DNA of 64,000 nt from Oegoconia quadripuncta. Taxonomy: Eukaryota; Arthropoda; Insecta; Lepidoptera; Autostichidae. The stretch spans positions 40,207,242 to 40,271,241 of the forward strand of contig OX438743.1 in NCBI GenBank assembly GCA_949316235.1. The letters are read 5' to 3'. Positions 50,831 through 62,856 of the stretch are shown in pieces. Below the pieces are notes generated by a model that worked only from the letters and a program-made list of their open reading frames with translations, ran no database searches and was not told the origin of the DNA. Made by a program: the position numbers and the translations under genes. Position 1 is the first letter of the stretch; each line of letters begins with the position of its first letter.

Positions 50831-51384
50831 AATTGAATGGCGCTGTTTGTATGTCCATATTATTATATATTTTATATTTATTTATTATTATTATTTATTT
50901 TTTTATGCATAACGGGTTGGTACTTTATTACATATAATATTTGGTTTGGTATTAGGTACATGTAATATTAGTTAGATTATGTTGTATTGGAAAAGAAAAC
51001 CTAATCAAATCAGGGCCCCACTAGCCCCGATGCACCCTTTTAAAGTTAGTTTAAACTTTTGTTTATACTGGAGTTAGTTGTAAATCCAGTATCATCCAAG
51101 TAAACATATCACTGTGCAAGTTAGTATATCGTGCGCTGAAAAATAGAAAAAGGCACAAGTCCTTGTAAGGATCCCGCCGGTGTGAAGACCCTGCGTGGGC
51201 GCACTAGTGTCTACCCACGAGCGGAGGGGAGGATGTCGCCAATGACCAGCTCGCGTGCTTGCCGCATTACATTTAGATCACTCATTCATTACCTCATTAG
51301 GAGGATGCTTCTTGGAGACGGAAACGTATCATCTAAAGAACAGTCCAATATAGTTATTTAAACATTACGCTGATCCTATTCAAT
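50831..51384. other. No gene seen
   Basis: A SINE-A tail scrap lies at 50904-50931 (reverse). From 51130 to 51270 a GC-richer stretch (CAAGTCCTTGTAAGGATCCC, GCGTGGGCGCACTAGTGTCT) looks like part of an old LINE. Confidence 0.35.
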
Positions 51385-51545
51385 TATTCAATTCAATTCA
51401 ATTATTTATTTGCAAAACTAAGTGTATACAATGGTCTTATTATAAATGGTGCTTATAACTTAGTCGCCCTGTTAGGGCACAGCAAATTTATGAGGGCACT
51501 GAGCGTATACAATATAACATGTCATTAAAACTATTTATATTATTA
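51385..51545 (-). mobile_element. LINE 3' UTR fragment
   Basis: AATTCAATTATTTATTTGCA, CTTAGTCGCCCTGTTAGGGC and GGGCACTGAGCGTATACAAT; directly joined to the coding fragment that follows. Confidence 0.6.
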
Positions 51546-51849
51546 TTATTACTTAATCTAATAGTCAGTTTTACTTGCTTTCGAAGAACTCTTGCAGCGT
51601 GTAAAAACAGTTGTCAAGTAGGTATTTCGTCAGTTGATTTTTAAATGTGATAAATTTCTCATTGTCTCGTATTGGTTTTGGAATCTTGTTATAAATTTTT
51701 AAACACATTACATAAGGGCCTGAATTGTATATTTTCATATTTGAAGAGGGTAGAGCTATTTGGTTCCTTTGTCGTAGGTTTGGGGAACTCAGGTAGTGAT
51801 CTCTTGGTGCGGGAAACATATTTCGGTGTTTCCTAATATTATTTAACTA

Positions 51850-52130
51850 GCGAACCGCCCCGGTTTTGCACGAGTGCAACTACTCTCTATAAATATAATA
51901 TCACTAGCTTTCTGCCCGCGACTTTTTCATTTCATTTCATCAAAATCGGTGCAGCAAAAAAATTTGCCATATGTTAATCCAGGCCCTAATCTCTCTAACC
52001 ACCTAATTTCATCCAAATCCGTCCATCCATATAGGCGTGAACAGGTAACAAACTTACATACAGACGTATACACACAAACTTTCGCATTATTGCTGTACGT
52101 CTTTATTAAAAATTTTCAACTAACAAGGTA
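51850..52130 (+). repeat. Dispersed repeat (CTTTCGCATTATTGC end)
   Basis: GCGAACCGCCCCGGTTTTGC, ATCAAAATCGGTGCAGCAAA, TTCATCCAAATCCGTCCATC and AACTTTCGCATT. Close to 45886-46080. Two starts (51850 and 51903) suggest one copy within another. Confidence 0.6.
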
Positions 52131-52788
52131 TATTTGATTGTCTCTTGTATTGGTATGATTTTACAGTAAGCAAGTAAATCGTGAAGGTTTTCTTGATATT
52201 TGTTTTTAAGCGGTAGTCACTATAGTTTTTAAAGTTCTGACGTGGCGACAAAGGGATGGTAATTAGACTCACGACTAGAAAATTGTCGAATGACTCGAAG
52301 TCTGAATCAAGATTGATATTTAAGGTAAGTCAAACATGGCTGAACCACTGAGAATCATCTCGCAAATACCATCTATCGAATTAATTGTTTTCAAATAGGT
52401 TCAGTCGTTTTGGCGCTACGATGCCACAGACGCATTTATGCTTTCAAACTTGTAACAATCACCCTCTTTGCTGAACGTTTAATAAGTACAGATGTATCAA
52501 CGCGGAAATTCGGAGGAACCTAAGGGAAGACAGGAATTGAAACTGTTGTTTAAGATATTGAGGGGTCTTGGGATTGAACAATACGGAATAAAGGAGAGAG
52601 AATGTGCACAAACTTTCAAACTTCAACCATTTATTTCAACGTAAGATACATGATATCATTTGTTGAATGTCAATTTAAATCTACTGGAAATAAAAAAGGT
52701 TTATTGCATTTATCTGTCAGTCGGTATGTCCAAGCTACTACACATCCGTCGTGCATAAAAAAAAATCCTTGCGACGACGAATGGGGAG
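52131..52788. other. No gene seen
   Basis: Only a SINE-A tail scrap at 52745-52768 is recognised. Confidence 0.3.
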
Positions 52789-53060
52789 CTACTTGAGTTG
52801 GTTACGATATTCGGAAACATGGTCAAATTTCCGTAGACCAAAAATGAACCTGATTGCCAAGTTTTGTAATCGATCGAGTTTGTTTATCAACTCTACTGCG
52901 GCATCCGCATAGCAGCAGTCTGCGTAATCCAGAATAGGTAAGAGAAGTGACTGTGCTAACGCAATTTTGGTGGTATTAGGCAAGAAATTGCGCAGTCTAT
53001 TTAAGGATTGATTTATGATGGGTACTCTTTATCCCATCTGTTCACGTTAAGAAGCTGGTT

Positions 53061-53519
53061 TACACGGTTTAGATAATATGCCCTTAATTACCGACCTGCC
53101 CACTGTCCAGTCAAGTCCCACGGCAGTCGTGCGTGCGATATAGCCAATTCATGCGTGATTCATGGAAGTACGTGTCTGTCGACTTGGTTGACTATTGCAA
53201 TAATAAGTGTTCATTATGAATTCGCGACGCATGACAATTGTCTCTAAACGAGTCCTGTTGGCAAAGAGCTGGTAATTACAGCTTTAAAGTCAATCTGTGC
53301 TACATTAATATAGTGTGTGTGGTTCCCGTCACGTAAGAAGAATAACCGTCTCTTCCCGCGGATAATCGCGAATAATAGTGGTTACACCAAAAATATCTAT
53401 ACACATTTCTGTATAATTTAATTCGAAAGATCGTAAAGTGTTTAAAGCATTAAATGTTTGTTGATGTTTGGGATATACCTTTATCCCAAACGCAGTGGCC
53501 ATTGGGGATAAAGGTCTTT
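53061..53519. other. No gene seen
   Basis: Unique-looking sequence with CCCACGGCAGTCGTGCGTGC at 53117; a scrap of the LINE tail family of 24395 lies near 53465-53520. No ORF. Confidence 0.3.
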
Positions 53520-53665
53520 GTTAAATATAAAAACCTTTTTTAAAAGAGCAACCTCTCGAGTTTCTTGCTTGTTCTTCTCAGGGGAAGATTGCCTTCAAAA
53601 ATGTAAAATCTGACTATTTTAAGTGTACCCTGTGTACTTACAAAATAAAGCATTTTGATTTAATT
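53520..53665 (+). mobile_element. LINE 3' UTR fragment (AGAGCAACC family)
   Basis: AAAAGAGCAACCTCTCGAGT, CTTGTTCTTCTCAGGGG and AAAATAAAGCATTTTGA. Confidence 0.65.
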
Positions 53666-55507
53666 TGGTTATAATGTATTGTCGCCAATTTTTTACGGTT
53701 CTATTATTTATAAAATGTTGAATGCGCCGTAGTGTTATAGTAGTCAGTACCATGTTTAATGGAAATCGGTTCAGTCGACTCACACTGGTTTTGGACATAC
53801 GCGGACAAAAAGTCCGCCGTGTGAGCAGGGCCTTACAGTCTGTATTATTATTATGGACAATTTGACACACATGGATACGTCACATGTGGTACGCAAATGC
53901 TGCCGGGTTATTCGGGACACCGCTTATCCCCATTGCAAGGTTATTTGACAAGAGCCAAGATTCAAACACAAGTATAGACTTTGTATTAGGCTTACTTGTC
54001 CTTGTGCTAAAATAGCTGTCCTTACCTACCTTTGTCCTAGTTTTATAAATATTCCCTTGAGGGTATCGTTGCGAATGCTAATTACGTAATGGTCAGTTGA
54101 TCAACATCCCTCACTTGGCAAAGTCTATAATTTCCATAAGTTCTACTTATAACTTACATATGCCGTTGAAGGTAAAGGTATCGATCGAGTAAGCTCGATG
54201 CGATGATTTATTTACAGTTCGATATTCCGATGACGTGGCGGAAATGGGGAACGAAATTTCTAGCTAACTTGGGAGAGACGTACGTTTACAATGCTTACCA
54301 AATATCATTAGGTTAACATAAATTTGAAAATTCAAAAACTCCCGTGAAACTATGAAAAACTAGATTATCACCCGCGCCTTGCTTTCGTGTAATAACTTTA
54401 TCGCGGTTGTTTATCCCGCGGGATCTACTCACTTAATCAGGATAAAAAATATCCTGTTTTAATCCAGGGTATATTCTATCTAATACTAAATTTAATCCCT
54501 TTTATCGTGATTGAACAGCAAACAAAACATTTAAGCTTTTGCATTTATAATGTTAGATAGATTATATCAATGCATTATGACTTGGTATAAATTTGGACAA
54601 ATAAAATCTCATTCATTCAACTGTGTTAAACAGTCAATTGAAATACCTCGTAACGCCTGAAAAACCTTCGCTAAGACTAGCCTTCCAAAATTAAGAATTA
54701 TTTTCAATTCTGTTCAACCGTTTTGGCGCTATAAGGTCACGGACAGACAGGCGTCAAACATAAAACACACCTAACGCGTAGGCGAAAAACTGGTGAAAGA
54801 AACTCGATATCTTAGAGGGTTTCAAGAATTAGGCTTTGTATCATATGAGCCTGATGACCACTTTAGTCTTTTCTAGGGCCTATTCTCGTTGCTGATAAAG
54901 CCAATGCGTTCAACGAAACCCTTTCCAAGTAAAATTGTCGAAGAAATAACTTCTTTTGTGGTTAATAAATAATAAATGGCGTCTCGTATTGTTACCGGAT
55001 GAGGTAATTAAATAACACAATATGGGAAAATAATTACTTCACTTACAAACAACCTTGTGCGGCCGTGCGGGCATTCTGTCAAATAGCTGAATATTCATCG
55101 GCTCTAGAACAAAGGTCCGCGGTTTCTGCGAGCGAGTGGACTAATCGTTGCAATTAGCGGGTTGTTCGGTGGCTTTATTTGCAGCTGACTCAAACTCCAA
55201 ATCATTTATTCAAAGTAGGATAAATGGTGTTTTTCAGGTTACAAAATTTCAAATAGTGCCAACATGTGGTGTCTGTTTAGACAATCTTCCAGTTTGCGCA
55301 GTAAAGGAACTAAACAATCAATATTTCCAATTAATGGAGTATTCATTGTTAGAGGGTTGTACAACGGGGGAGTACTGCTGACTTAAACTCTGAATTATTT
55401 ATTCTTTTCTTGCAGGAGGCTCTTTGTTTCAAATAGTAATTTCAAATTGTGTTCATAATAACTATGCCTATTCTGTTTGATAACCTCGCACTTTTTGCAA
55501 TCATCGC
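53666..55507. other. Long stretch without a recognised gene
   Basis: Contains a diverged GCATTTATAATGTTAG-type repeat at ~54360-54560 (reverse sense, TAACTTTATCGCGGTTGTTT). A frame at 55148-55381 has several cysteines but no family match or splice support. I see nothing else. Confidence 0.35.
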
Positions 55508-55715
55508 TTGGCTAGCTACCACCATCTTTTCTAAATCTGCCGCCAAGCAGCAATGTTAATAGCATTGTTGTGTTCCGGTTGTCAGAGATAAGATAGCCAG
55601 TCCCCCAAATGTGTTAGGGTTTCCGGGTCAGTACGCTTCCACCATCGACCTCATCTTCACTTAACATCAGGTGTGATTGAGGTCAAGTACCAACTCGTTG
55701 TGCATTAAAAAAAAT
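55508..55715 (+). mobile_element. SINE-A copy, 5'-truncated
   Basis: TTGGCTAGCTACCACCATCT to CCAACTCGTTGTGCATTAAA. Confidence 0.85.
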
Positions 55716-56309
55716 CATCATTCTCATAAGTCAATGTTTTATTTAATTCTCCTCCAAGATTTTCGAGCAGTCCAGAGATCCGTTCCTTAATTCCACACTC
55801 TTCATTTTTAACCCCGACAAAGATTATAAGTATTTTAACTTAGATAATGTAATGCAGCCATCTTTTTGCCGATACTTTGTCTATGTATGTGTGGGGCATT
55901 ATAGCGCCCTTCAATTTATTTGAAAACAGTCTTTTATTTTCGATGGTGGTTGGGAGAAGGTTCTTGTTAATATTTGACGGAAATTGATTCAGTTTCTTTT
56001 GTCTCATCTTGTCATCGTATCAGCCATATACGACGACAACGCCGTTGCTTTGTTTACCTGGATGATGGTGGATGGTGTGGTTTCTTGGGTGTTTCTTAAA
56101 TTTTCAATTGAATCACTGTCCCGACCCTAAATATATTTGGACCGGGGGGTGTGATTACAGAACTTTCACTAAGTCACGAAATAATTCCACGTGCAATTTT
56201 GTTTTCCATGGATTCCGGTTTCTGCATTTTTGAACCATTCAAAAGCTGTTGCCAATTTCATTTTATCCATTACACGCAAAATATTTGTGCAACGTCGAAA
56301 GTGCTGCAT
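55716..56309. other. No gene seen
   Basis: Open frames of ~65 codons around 56150-56350 overlap in two phases and carry no motif. Confidence 0.3.
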
Positions 56310-56700
56310 TTTAAAGATAAACAGGAACGCAACTCAATTAGGAGGTAATAGGTTAGCATGGTTTGGGCACATTATGAGGAGGGATTAAAGGCACGTAACA
56401 AGACGGGTGCTAAATATGAATGTGGAGGGATTAGAGAAGAACGAAGAAGGTGTGGGTAGACGCGTGAGGAATGATATTTTTGCTAAAGAGGTGAATACGG
56501 TTCTGACGGCTGATAGAGGAGAGTGGGCCCCACCTAAAGAGCAGCCAAATGATGAGGAACGTAATTCAATTGGTGAACCAATACGGGTAGATCCATTTGT
56601 CGGGAATGTGAATCATCTGACTTTTACAAAAAAATATCTTTTGAAATGTGAATCTGTCATTTTTGATGCGAACGAGTCAAAAATCGCACCTCAAGGCAAG
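56310..56700 (+). pseudogene. Endonuclease-reverse transcriptase LINE, C-terminal relic
   Basis: GGNRLAWFGHIMRRD, then in the next frame VLNMNVEGLEKNEEGVGRRV and RNDIFAKEVNTVLTADRGEW: the RL.W.GH..R and DRGEW marks of RTE-like ORFs, with a frameshift. The last ~60 codons are not LINE-like. Confidence 0.6.
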
Positions 56701-57428
56701 AAGATGAGTTATTTATTATGCACTTGAATAGATAACCCACGTTCAATAATTCGACTTGAATCATTGAAGTATCTTTAGTATAGCGAACTATATTTCATAA
56801 GCTAAAGCACTTGTTAATTTATCGACGTATCTAATGACTACGGTCAATTCAGTTGCTGTTTTGTTTAATTATTAACGTGCGCCCGTGGTTTTGTTCCGTT
56901 GGAAATATAGGTATCACTTGAATAACAAGCCTTGGCGGTATCAAATAGAGCCCGATATGGGAGTGAATCATGTATGTTCGTGTATGGGACATTTTGAGGA
57001 TCGAAACGAGTGTCGCTGTGAATCAGTGAGCGGCGCCGTGGCTATATTTAGAGCGAGTCGCGTCGGGACCGCCTCTATGGAGCCGTGCTGGAGTTCAATC
57101 GGTAGTATCTCCTTCTTCAAGGCCGAAGGACATTACTAATGTTTTACAGAAATGACCTCTTGGTAAGGTCCAAACAATATTTTCCTCATAACGTAAAAAT
57201 GCTTCAGACAATGAAAGTGATTAAATTAGAGATTAGTTTAAATAGTTCAAATATTCTTAACATTTTCGTCACGGTACATATCTACAAAATCTACAATGAC
57301 AATAAAAAAAACAGCATCATTTAGGCAAAATTGTGATTACATGATGTTAAACTATTAAGAAATAAGTATGCATGTCACATAAGTCGACTCTTGATTAGGA
57401 GTATATAGAGGAGAATTCATTCAAGCGG
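56701..57428. other. Unclassified open frame at 56885-57139, otherwise nothing
   Basis: 84 codons with MGVNHVCSCMGHFEDRNECR and several Cys/His; no ATG-proximal signal or splice evidence, and the family is not recognised. Surroundings are AT-rich. Confidence 0.2.
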
Positions 57429-57845
57429 GTGTATAGATATCTAAACATTTGTTTCAATACTGTACCTGTTAATCCGCTCATGGGACAACCCTCTCACCTT
57501 TTTGGTCTAATCTCGAGATCTGATAGCCCCTTCACAGTCGGTCTAAATTGCTGGCGGAGTGGAAATCCCGCCAGTTTCCCATGTATTCGGGATCCTTCCG
57601 GGATTCGCATGTCAGATCTGGACGATGGGGGTTAGCCGATGCTTACACCACCTCTACAGTTAAGGCCTCAAAGAATCTTCGGCTTGCGACTGCGGTGCGC
57701 AGGAGCAGATGGTTGTCCATATTGTGGTCGAGCGTGCTCAGGCATTTACTCAATGAGCTTACCCCAGCGGCTCTGGAGGATAAATACTAGCAAGATGAGG
57801 TATGGTAATGATAATTATAAGGGTTACAGCCTTTATATAGACTAG
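57429..57845 (+). other. Three overlapping frames in a GC-richer block, unclassified
   Basis: Frames such as TAVRRSRWLSILWSSVLRHL switch phase across 57430-57845, like a frameshifted retroelement ORF, but no RT, integrase or zinc motif can be named. Confidence 0.25.
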
Positions 57846-57884
57846 ATGTGTTTAAATACCTAACTATATTTGATGCGTTATCAT

Positions 57885-58035
57885 AGTCCTCAAAATAACA
57901 TAATTGAGGGAAAGATTGAAGAAAAGAGAGTAAGGGGAAGACCTAGGCGCAATTACTTGGTAAATGTCGTGTCGTACCAAGAGGTTAAATCGAGCAAAGC
58001 AGAGAGACTCTATTGACAAGAGCACATCTCTTAAA
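57885..58035 (+). pseudogene. RTE-like LINE C-terminal relic, deleted copy
   Basis: AACATAATTGAGGGAAAGAT, GGAAGACCTAGGCGCAATTA, GTCGTGTCGTACCAAGAGGT: same family as 29105-29290, with an internal deletion. Confidence 0.55.
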
Positions 58036-58349
58036 TCGTAGTCCAATGTTTGTTCCAATATTTGATTGCCCTGGACCCTAGACTTTGGTTCTGAAACAGG
58101 TTTTTGTTGGCAAATGTTACCCGAACGCTAACCCCGCTGTTTACACAGTGCTTGTATAGTTGGGCAGATAGATATAGCCGTTCTATTTCTGTATCGCTAT
58201 AAACTAAATCGATTGACTGTGGCGATTGCCTGTAAAATTCACATGAACTGCACTATTCCACGATTGCTTGTTTACAGTTTGTGCCATGTAGTGATATACT
58301 ATTGTTAACTGTATTACATTAGAGAGAGGAATTGTGCAACTATTTTTCT

Positions 58350-58550
58350 TTTTTTTTTTTTTTTTTTTTTTTATATGAGAGAGCGGCAAACGAGCATGCG
58401 GGTCACCTGATGGAAAGTAATCACCGCCGCCCATGGACACCCGCAACACCAAAAGGGTCACAGATGCGTTGCCGGCCTTTGAGGAAGGTGTAGGCTCGCT
58501 TCTTGAAGGTTCCAATGTCGTACTCGTTCGGGAATACCGCTTAGTGTTAA
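58350..58550 (-). mobile_element. LINE 3' end (CATGCTCGTTTGCCGCTC family)
   Basis: Poly-T, then GAGCGGCAAACGAGCATGCG, CACCTGATGGAAAGTAATCA and GTGTAGGCTCGCTTCTTGAA. Same family as 30693 and 48540. Confidence 0.75.
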
Positions 58551-59149
58551 TTAAGACTTAGATACCTATAACAGACGTTTGTTAGGAATGTTGTTGGTTG
58601 TTGGCTTCGTGAAAACATGGTTCTCTTGCTAATCGAGCTCAAGCCTAAAATTTCGCCTGGATATTTTAGTGTGTCACATTATATAAATTCATATATGTTT
58701 ACAATAAAATTAGGTTACTAATCATAATAAGCTAATTGGTAGATGACTGAACTAGGTTGAACCTGTGCCTGACCTGCCTGAAAATGCGTGACTAGTATTA
58801 TTTAATATATTAAATTTAATACAATTATAAAAAAATAATTTACTTTCCAAGGTCTACGAAAACCATGAGGTGTGTTGTTGGTTCGTTAAACTTTTAGACA
58901 CATTGTCTAAATGCTACGAGTAAGACAGGTATCATAATTTCAGCAAAAGGGCATCCTCTACTGAACATAGAGCTTCCATACATTTTCATGTATTGTTTAG
59001 GCCAATGGAATACATGGTATGTTTTATGGAACAAAAATTTGTGATTCCAGAAAAACGTAGGTTCCGGGTGCGCTTCCCCTGCCTCAGCCTCAATTGATGT
59101 CAAGCGCTAACTTTTATAAAAAAACACACATTTTTATTGCCGTGGTACG
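58551..59149. other. No gene seen
   Basis: AT-rich; nothing recognised. Confidence 0.3.
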
Positions 59150-59290
59150 TACGAACGGCGTACATACCATGATCAAAGTACCCTAAACCGACGAGTATGT
59201 ATGAACAATCTTATGAGAGTGAATGAAGCAAAAGAGGATCAGAGCAAGTCTGTCTGTATGTGGCCTCTGCCTACCCCTACGGTAAACAAG
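59150..59290 (+). mobile_element. LINE 3' relic
   Basis: GGCGTACATACCATGATCAA, ATGAACAATCTTATGAGAGT, AATGAAGCAAAAGAGGATCA and TGTATGTGGCCTCTGCCTA; plus-strand relative of 32340-32580. Confidence 0.5.
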
Positions 59291-60394
59291 TGTGACTTTA
59301 TATATGTATTTCCGAAAAACAAGTATTTATTTTTGTCTAATTTCCGATATTGAACAACAGCATTTAAATTACCTATTTTGACGTATAAACAAGAATTTTT
59401 GGTCTAAAGCGTATATAAAACGGAGTTGATAGACTACTTTCTCCAGCCAAGGATAACCATTCTTTGTTGAAAGGCGAGACGTGTGTCCCTTTTGTATTAT
59501 TTTTACTTGTCTGACTCAGAGCCGGTGATCATTTATAACACGAGGGGAAACTGCCCGGATATGTGACTTATGGAGTGGGTATTTAGGTACACACAGACTC
59601 TCAAGTATTTGTAACGTACATTGAGAAATTTAGAAGACCCCCGAGTCTATTAGAGAAGATCCATGTAAATAAAGCAACTGTATTATAATAAAATACAGCA
59701 ATAAGGAATATTTTGTTTGATCGTGTGTTTATAAATATAAATATCCTCGAAACGGCCGAGCCGATTTTCATCAAACATGACTAGGAAACTGTCCCCTCGT
59801 TTCTGCATTCAAATTGGACCACTGATATACAGACACATGCACGCGCCCACGCACACACACTCACGCATACACACTCACGCACAAAGCCGTATATTTGAAG
59901 GTTTTCGTCGGGTGTTAAAAATTAGATAGCTTGGAAATGGTTGATCCGACTTTCATCAAATATTGTTAAGTACAACCTCGCACCTTGAAAAAAAAAACAG
60001 AAAATCTGTTCGGTCTCTTTGGCGTGACGCTATTTTTCCGTCGGGGGGTAATTACTTAAAGGAATTAGTATGCGTAATGCCGTCTTAATATAATTTCTGC
60101 ATAGCACACACCTTGCAAGTCGTGAGCAATTCGCATTGCAGTCTGTAATACTGGATTTATGCCGGTCGATTACTACCTACAGTCAGTGACCAAATGGTTC
60201 CGCCCATCGCAGGCGATTGCACTGCAAGAACATGGTCGCTGGGTCCATATTTGTCGTTTACTTTGTCGAACTGTGTTCACAAATAAAACACCCGAGATCG
60301 TTCTGTTCGTTCTCAGGTAGCTCTTTAAATATTTATATTTTTTATTTATTTTCTCCACACGATACATTGTAGTTTTTAATATTACATAACGTCA
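59291..60394. other. No gene seen
   Basis: A CA-rich stretch at 59830-59885 (CACGCGCCCACGCACACACA) is a short imperfect microsatellite. Otherwise nothing. Confidence 0.35.
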
Positions 60395-60625
60395 CTATCT
60401 TTATCCCAAATGGGGTGGTCAGAGATATCCCAAACATTAGTGTTTGAAGTTATTAAAAGTTTAACTTGAAACAACATCCACGTTTCACCTTAAAATATAT
60501 ACAGTAATGTACCCATGACAGGGGGTAACTATGATGCTTTTTGTTGGAAAGTCCCATAGTCGCCTTAACGAACGACGGGAAAAGACGGATTGGTTTCATT
60601 CTTTGTACGTGCCAAAACACACATC
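60395..60625 (-). mobile_element. LINE 3' UTR fragment
   Basis: CTTTATCCCAAATGGGGTGG, TCAGAGATATCCCAAACATT, CCATGACAGGGGGTAACTAT and CATAGTCGCCTTAACGAACG; reverse of the family at 24395. Confidence 0.65.
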
Positions 60626-62206
60626 ACTGAATAGGTTTTATTATGGAGACTGCTGCTTGAACTCGGAAAACCTCGTACCTCATCTTACCAGGGGTTCTAT
60701 TACATAATTTCATCGTTATCGGTTACGTTCTGCCATGTGATTGGTTGGTTCATCGCTCGCTCGGCAATTTGCCGGATTCTCATTGGTCAACGTAATCGAT
60801 GACGATACCGATGAATTTATATAACCTGAGGTCTGGTCTCGTGCCCACGGCTTATACCCCATTTAACAAACTATAATGATTATCAACATCATCACTATCA
60901 TATCAGCCACATGATGCAGCCTGCATCCAGCGACTTACCGTGACCTTTATCAGGTCGTCTGTCCACTTTGAGAGTGGCCTGGACGTGGAGAATGACCACT
61001 TTTTAACCTGTACAGCCTCCGGCTAAGTTATAGCGTTTAGCTGTACATGGAACTATTGGACAGATTATGACTATCCAACCCTAAGTTCCTTTTGCCCTAC
61101 TGCCTACGGCCCTAACTCCCTACAGCTCTAACCTGACCATATAATATACACAAATATATATGTACAGGAAATGTGCTATCGTGAGCCCTAAGGTAGCACG
61201 TGGATAGTGGTGGGATCAAGGGGGTTGGTGTGGTGGTTTTCTCACTGCTAGTCTGTCAGGCTCAACAGACTAATCACTTGATAATTGAAGGTGTCTTCGG
61301 CCACAATGAGGGTGTTGTAGTTGGAATTAAACGTCAACTCAGTCGCTGGATAATTAAATTTTATTTACAATGTATTACCTATATATACAGATTTATCTAT
61401 TGTACACATTAGACGCTCTTTCTTTGTGTTCTATGCGTGTAACTGGCCGACGCAGCTAATGCCCAGTTTTCGGGCAGTAGGTCGACGAGGAAGACCGCTG
61501 TTGTGCTGAGTCGTCTGTTCAAAGGTTGAACAAACCAACTTTCGAAAAGGAGGAGATCGAATCCGTGATAATGTAATTCCAAGCGGGCAAAGCGGGCGCA
61601 AAGCTTGTAAATTACACAAATGAAAAAAAAAAACAAATTAATGCTCAAGGTGTGGCATATGTCCATTTGGACGTACGAGCGTGTTACACCGACTATAGTA
61701 GGTAGGTACCTATACTTGTTGGGTCCCACGTGTGCACTTCGCTTGACGCACCCTCGTTTTCACCCCAGTCTAACTGAATACCCGCCCGCGCTCCGCACGC
61801 TATCAACCGTATTAAAAAACATTAAACGTCACCGCGAAAAGCAACTGGATATTACGTGGTTTTCCTTCCAACAACTTCCTTGCCGCGGACTTTGTCACCT
61901 AGTAAATATTTAGTAAAATTTATTGTAAATGAGCGCCGTAACGTTATGGTGGACTGAATAAGCCTCTGACTACAATCTCGCGTGACGGCAAATGACTCGG
62001 ATTTTGGGGGGCAGCTTGACTGGAGTAAAGTTCCAGAGGCTTCTGTGTAAAACAAATCTGCAAGAAATAAAAACACAACAATTTTTTAATGAAATATAAA
62101 ATCTCAGTCACAAGTGTTTTCTATTCCCTTTAGAAAATTGGGTATATATTTTTGAGATGTCAGGGCGTTCTGGATGTATATTTAGAAGGGCTAGGTCTGA
62201 GGATGG
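60626..62206. other. No gene confirmed
   Basis: At ~60895-60970, CAGCCACATGATGCAGCCTG and TTACCGTGACCTTTATCAGG match a dispersed repeat type I recall from moths. A minus-strand frame at 61729-61409 ends LLPENWALAASASYTHRTQR and may be a retroelement end, but no motif supports it. Confidence 0.3.
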
Positions 62207-62513
62207 GCGTCGGTGGCTCAGCGGTTAAGACGCGGTCTCCCAATTTGGGAGCTCCGGGTTCAATTCCCAGGCAAGCCATGTGCCAAAGAGTTTTTAAATT
62301 TAATTACTTATATACATTTATCCGACTGCTCTTAAACGGTGAAGGAAACCATCGTGAGATAACCTGCATGCCTAAGAAATATAAATTCTTAGGCATGTGA
62401 AGTCCCCAACTCGCAACGGGCCAGCGTGGTGGACTATGGCCCATTCTCCCTCATTATAAGAGGGTAGGCCTATATCCCTGCATTGGGATGTATACGGACT
62501 AAGATGATGATGG
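62207..62513 (+). mobile_element. SINE-B, full length with a perfect 12-bp target duplication
   Basis: Head GCGTCGGTGGCTCAGCGGTT, box B GGGTTCAATTCCC, body and GATGATGATGG end. GGTCTGAGGATG is found at 62194-62205 and again at 62512-62523. The youngest-looking insertion in the window. Confidence 0.95.
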
Positions 62514-62856
62514 TCTGAGGATGCACTCCGAAGATAGTACCTTACCGAAGTCGTTGATTTTGCCAATTTTTTTTTCTATATTTGTTTACATACTTAGTTG
62601 CAAGTGAAGCTAATATAGAATAAGCGTGTTGAAAGCGCGTCCACACGCAACCGCTCCGACAATAAATACTCGTACACCTATTACATTATTCCAACAATAA
62701 TCTTTTCAAATATATTTTTTATTTTATTGTTTTAGGGATATTAAGCTTTATAAAATTTATATCATGAATCTTAAACTATACTATTCAGGAAGCCAATAAC
62801 AGTTATCCACTGAATTATACACATAAAATAACAGTAAGTTGGCCTTTTCTCTTATA

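Larger units (their letters stand above)
51546..53060 (-). pseudogene. Jockey/CR1-like LINE ORF2 relic in two pieces
   Basis: The upstream piece (52983-52789) reads LAQSLLLPILDYADCCYADA, then LQNLAIRFIFGLRKFDHVSE, the conserved block after the RT active site. The downstream piece (51819-51571) reads MKIYNSGPYVMCLKIYNKIP, then FKNQLTKYLLDNCFYTLQEF, the C-terminus. About 950 bp of unrelated DNA (including a repeat at 51850-52130) lies between, so the relic is interrupted. Confidence 0.75.

Noticed and set aside
60720..60830. Possible palindromic element with ATTGG boxes
   Set aside because: The two halves pair only partly and no ends or duplications are visible.
61409..61729. 106-codon minus-strand frame
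   Set aside because: Could be a retroelement end but has no nameable motif and no flanking coding sequence.
62207..62280. tRNA gene
   Set aside because: It is the head of SINE-B, with body and target duplication visible.
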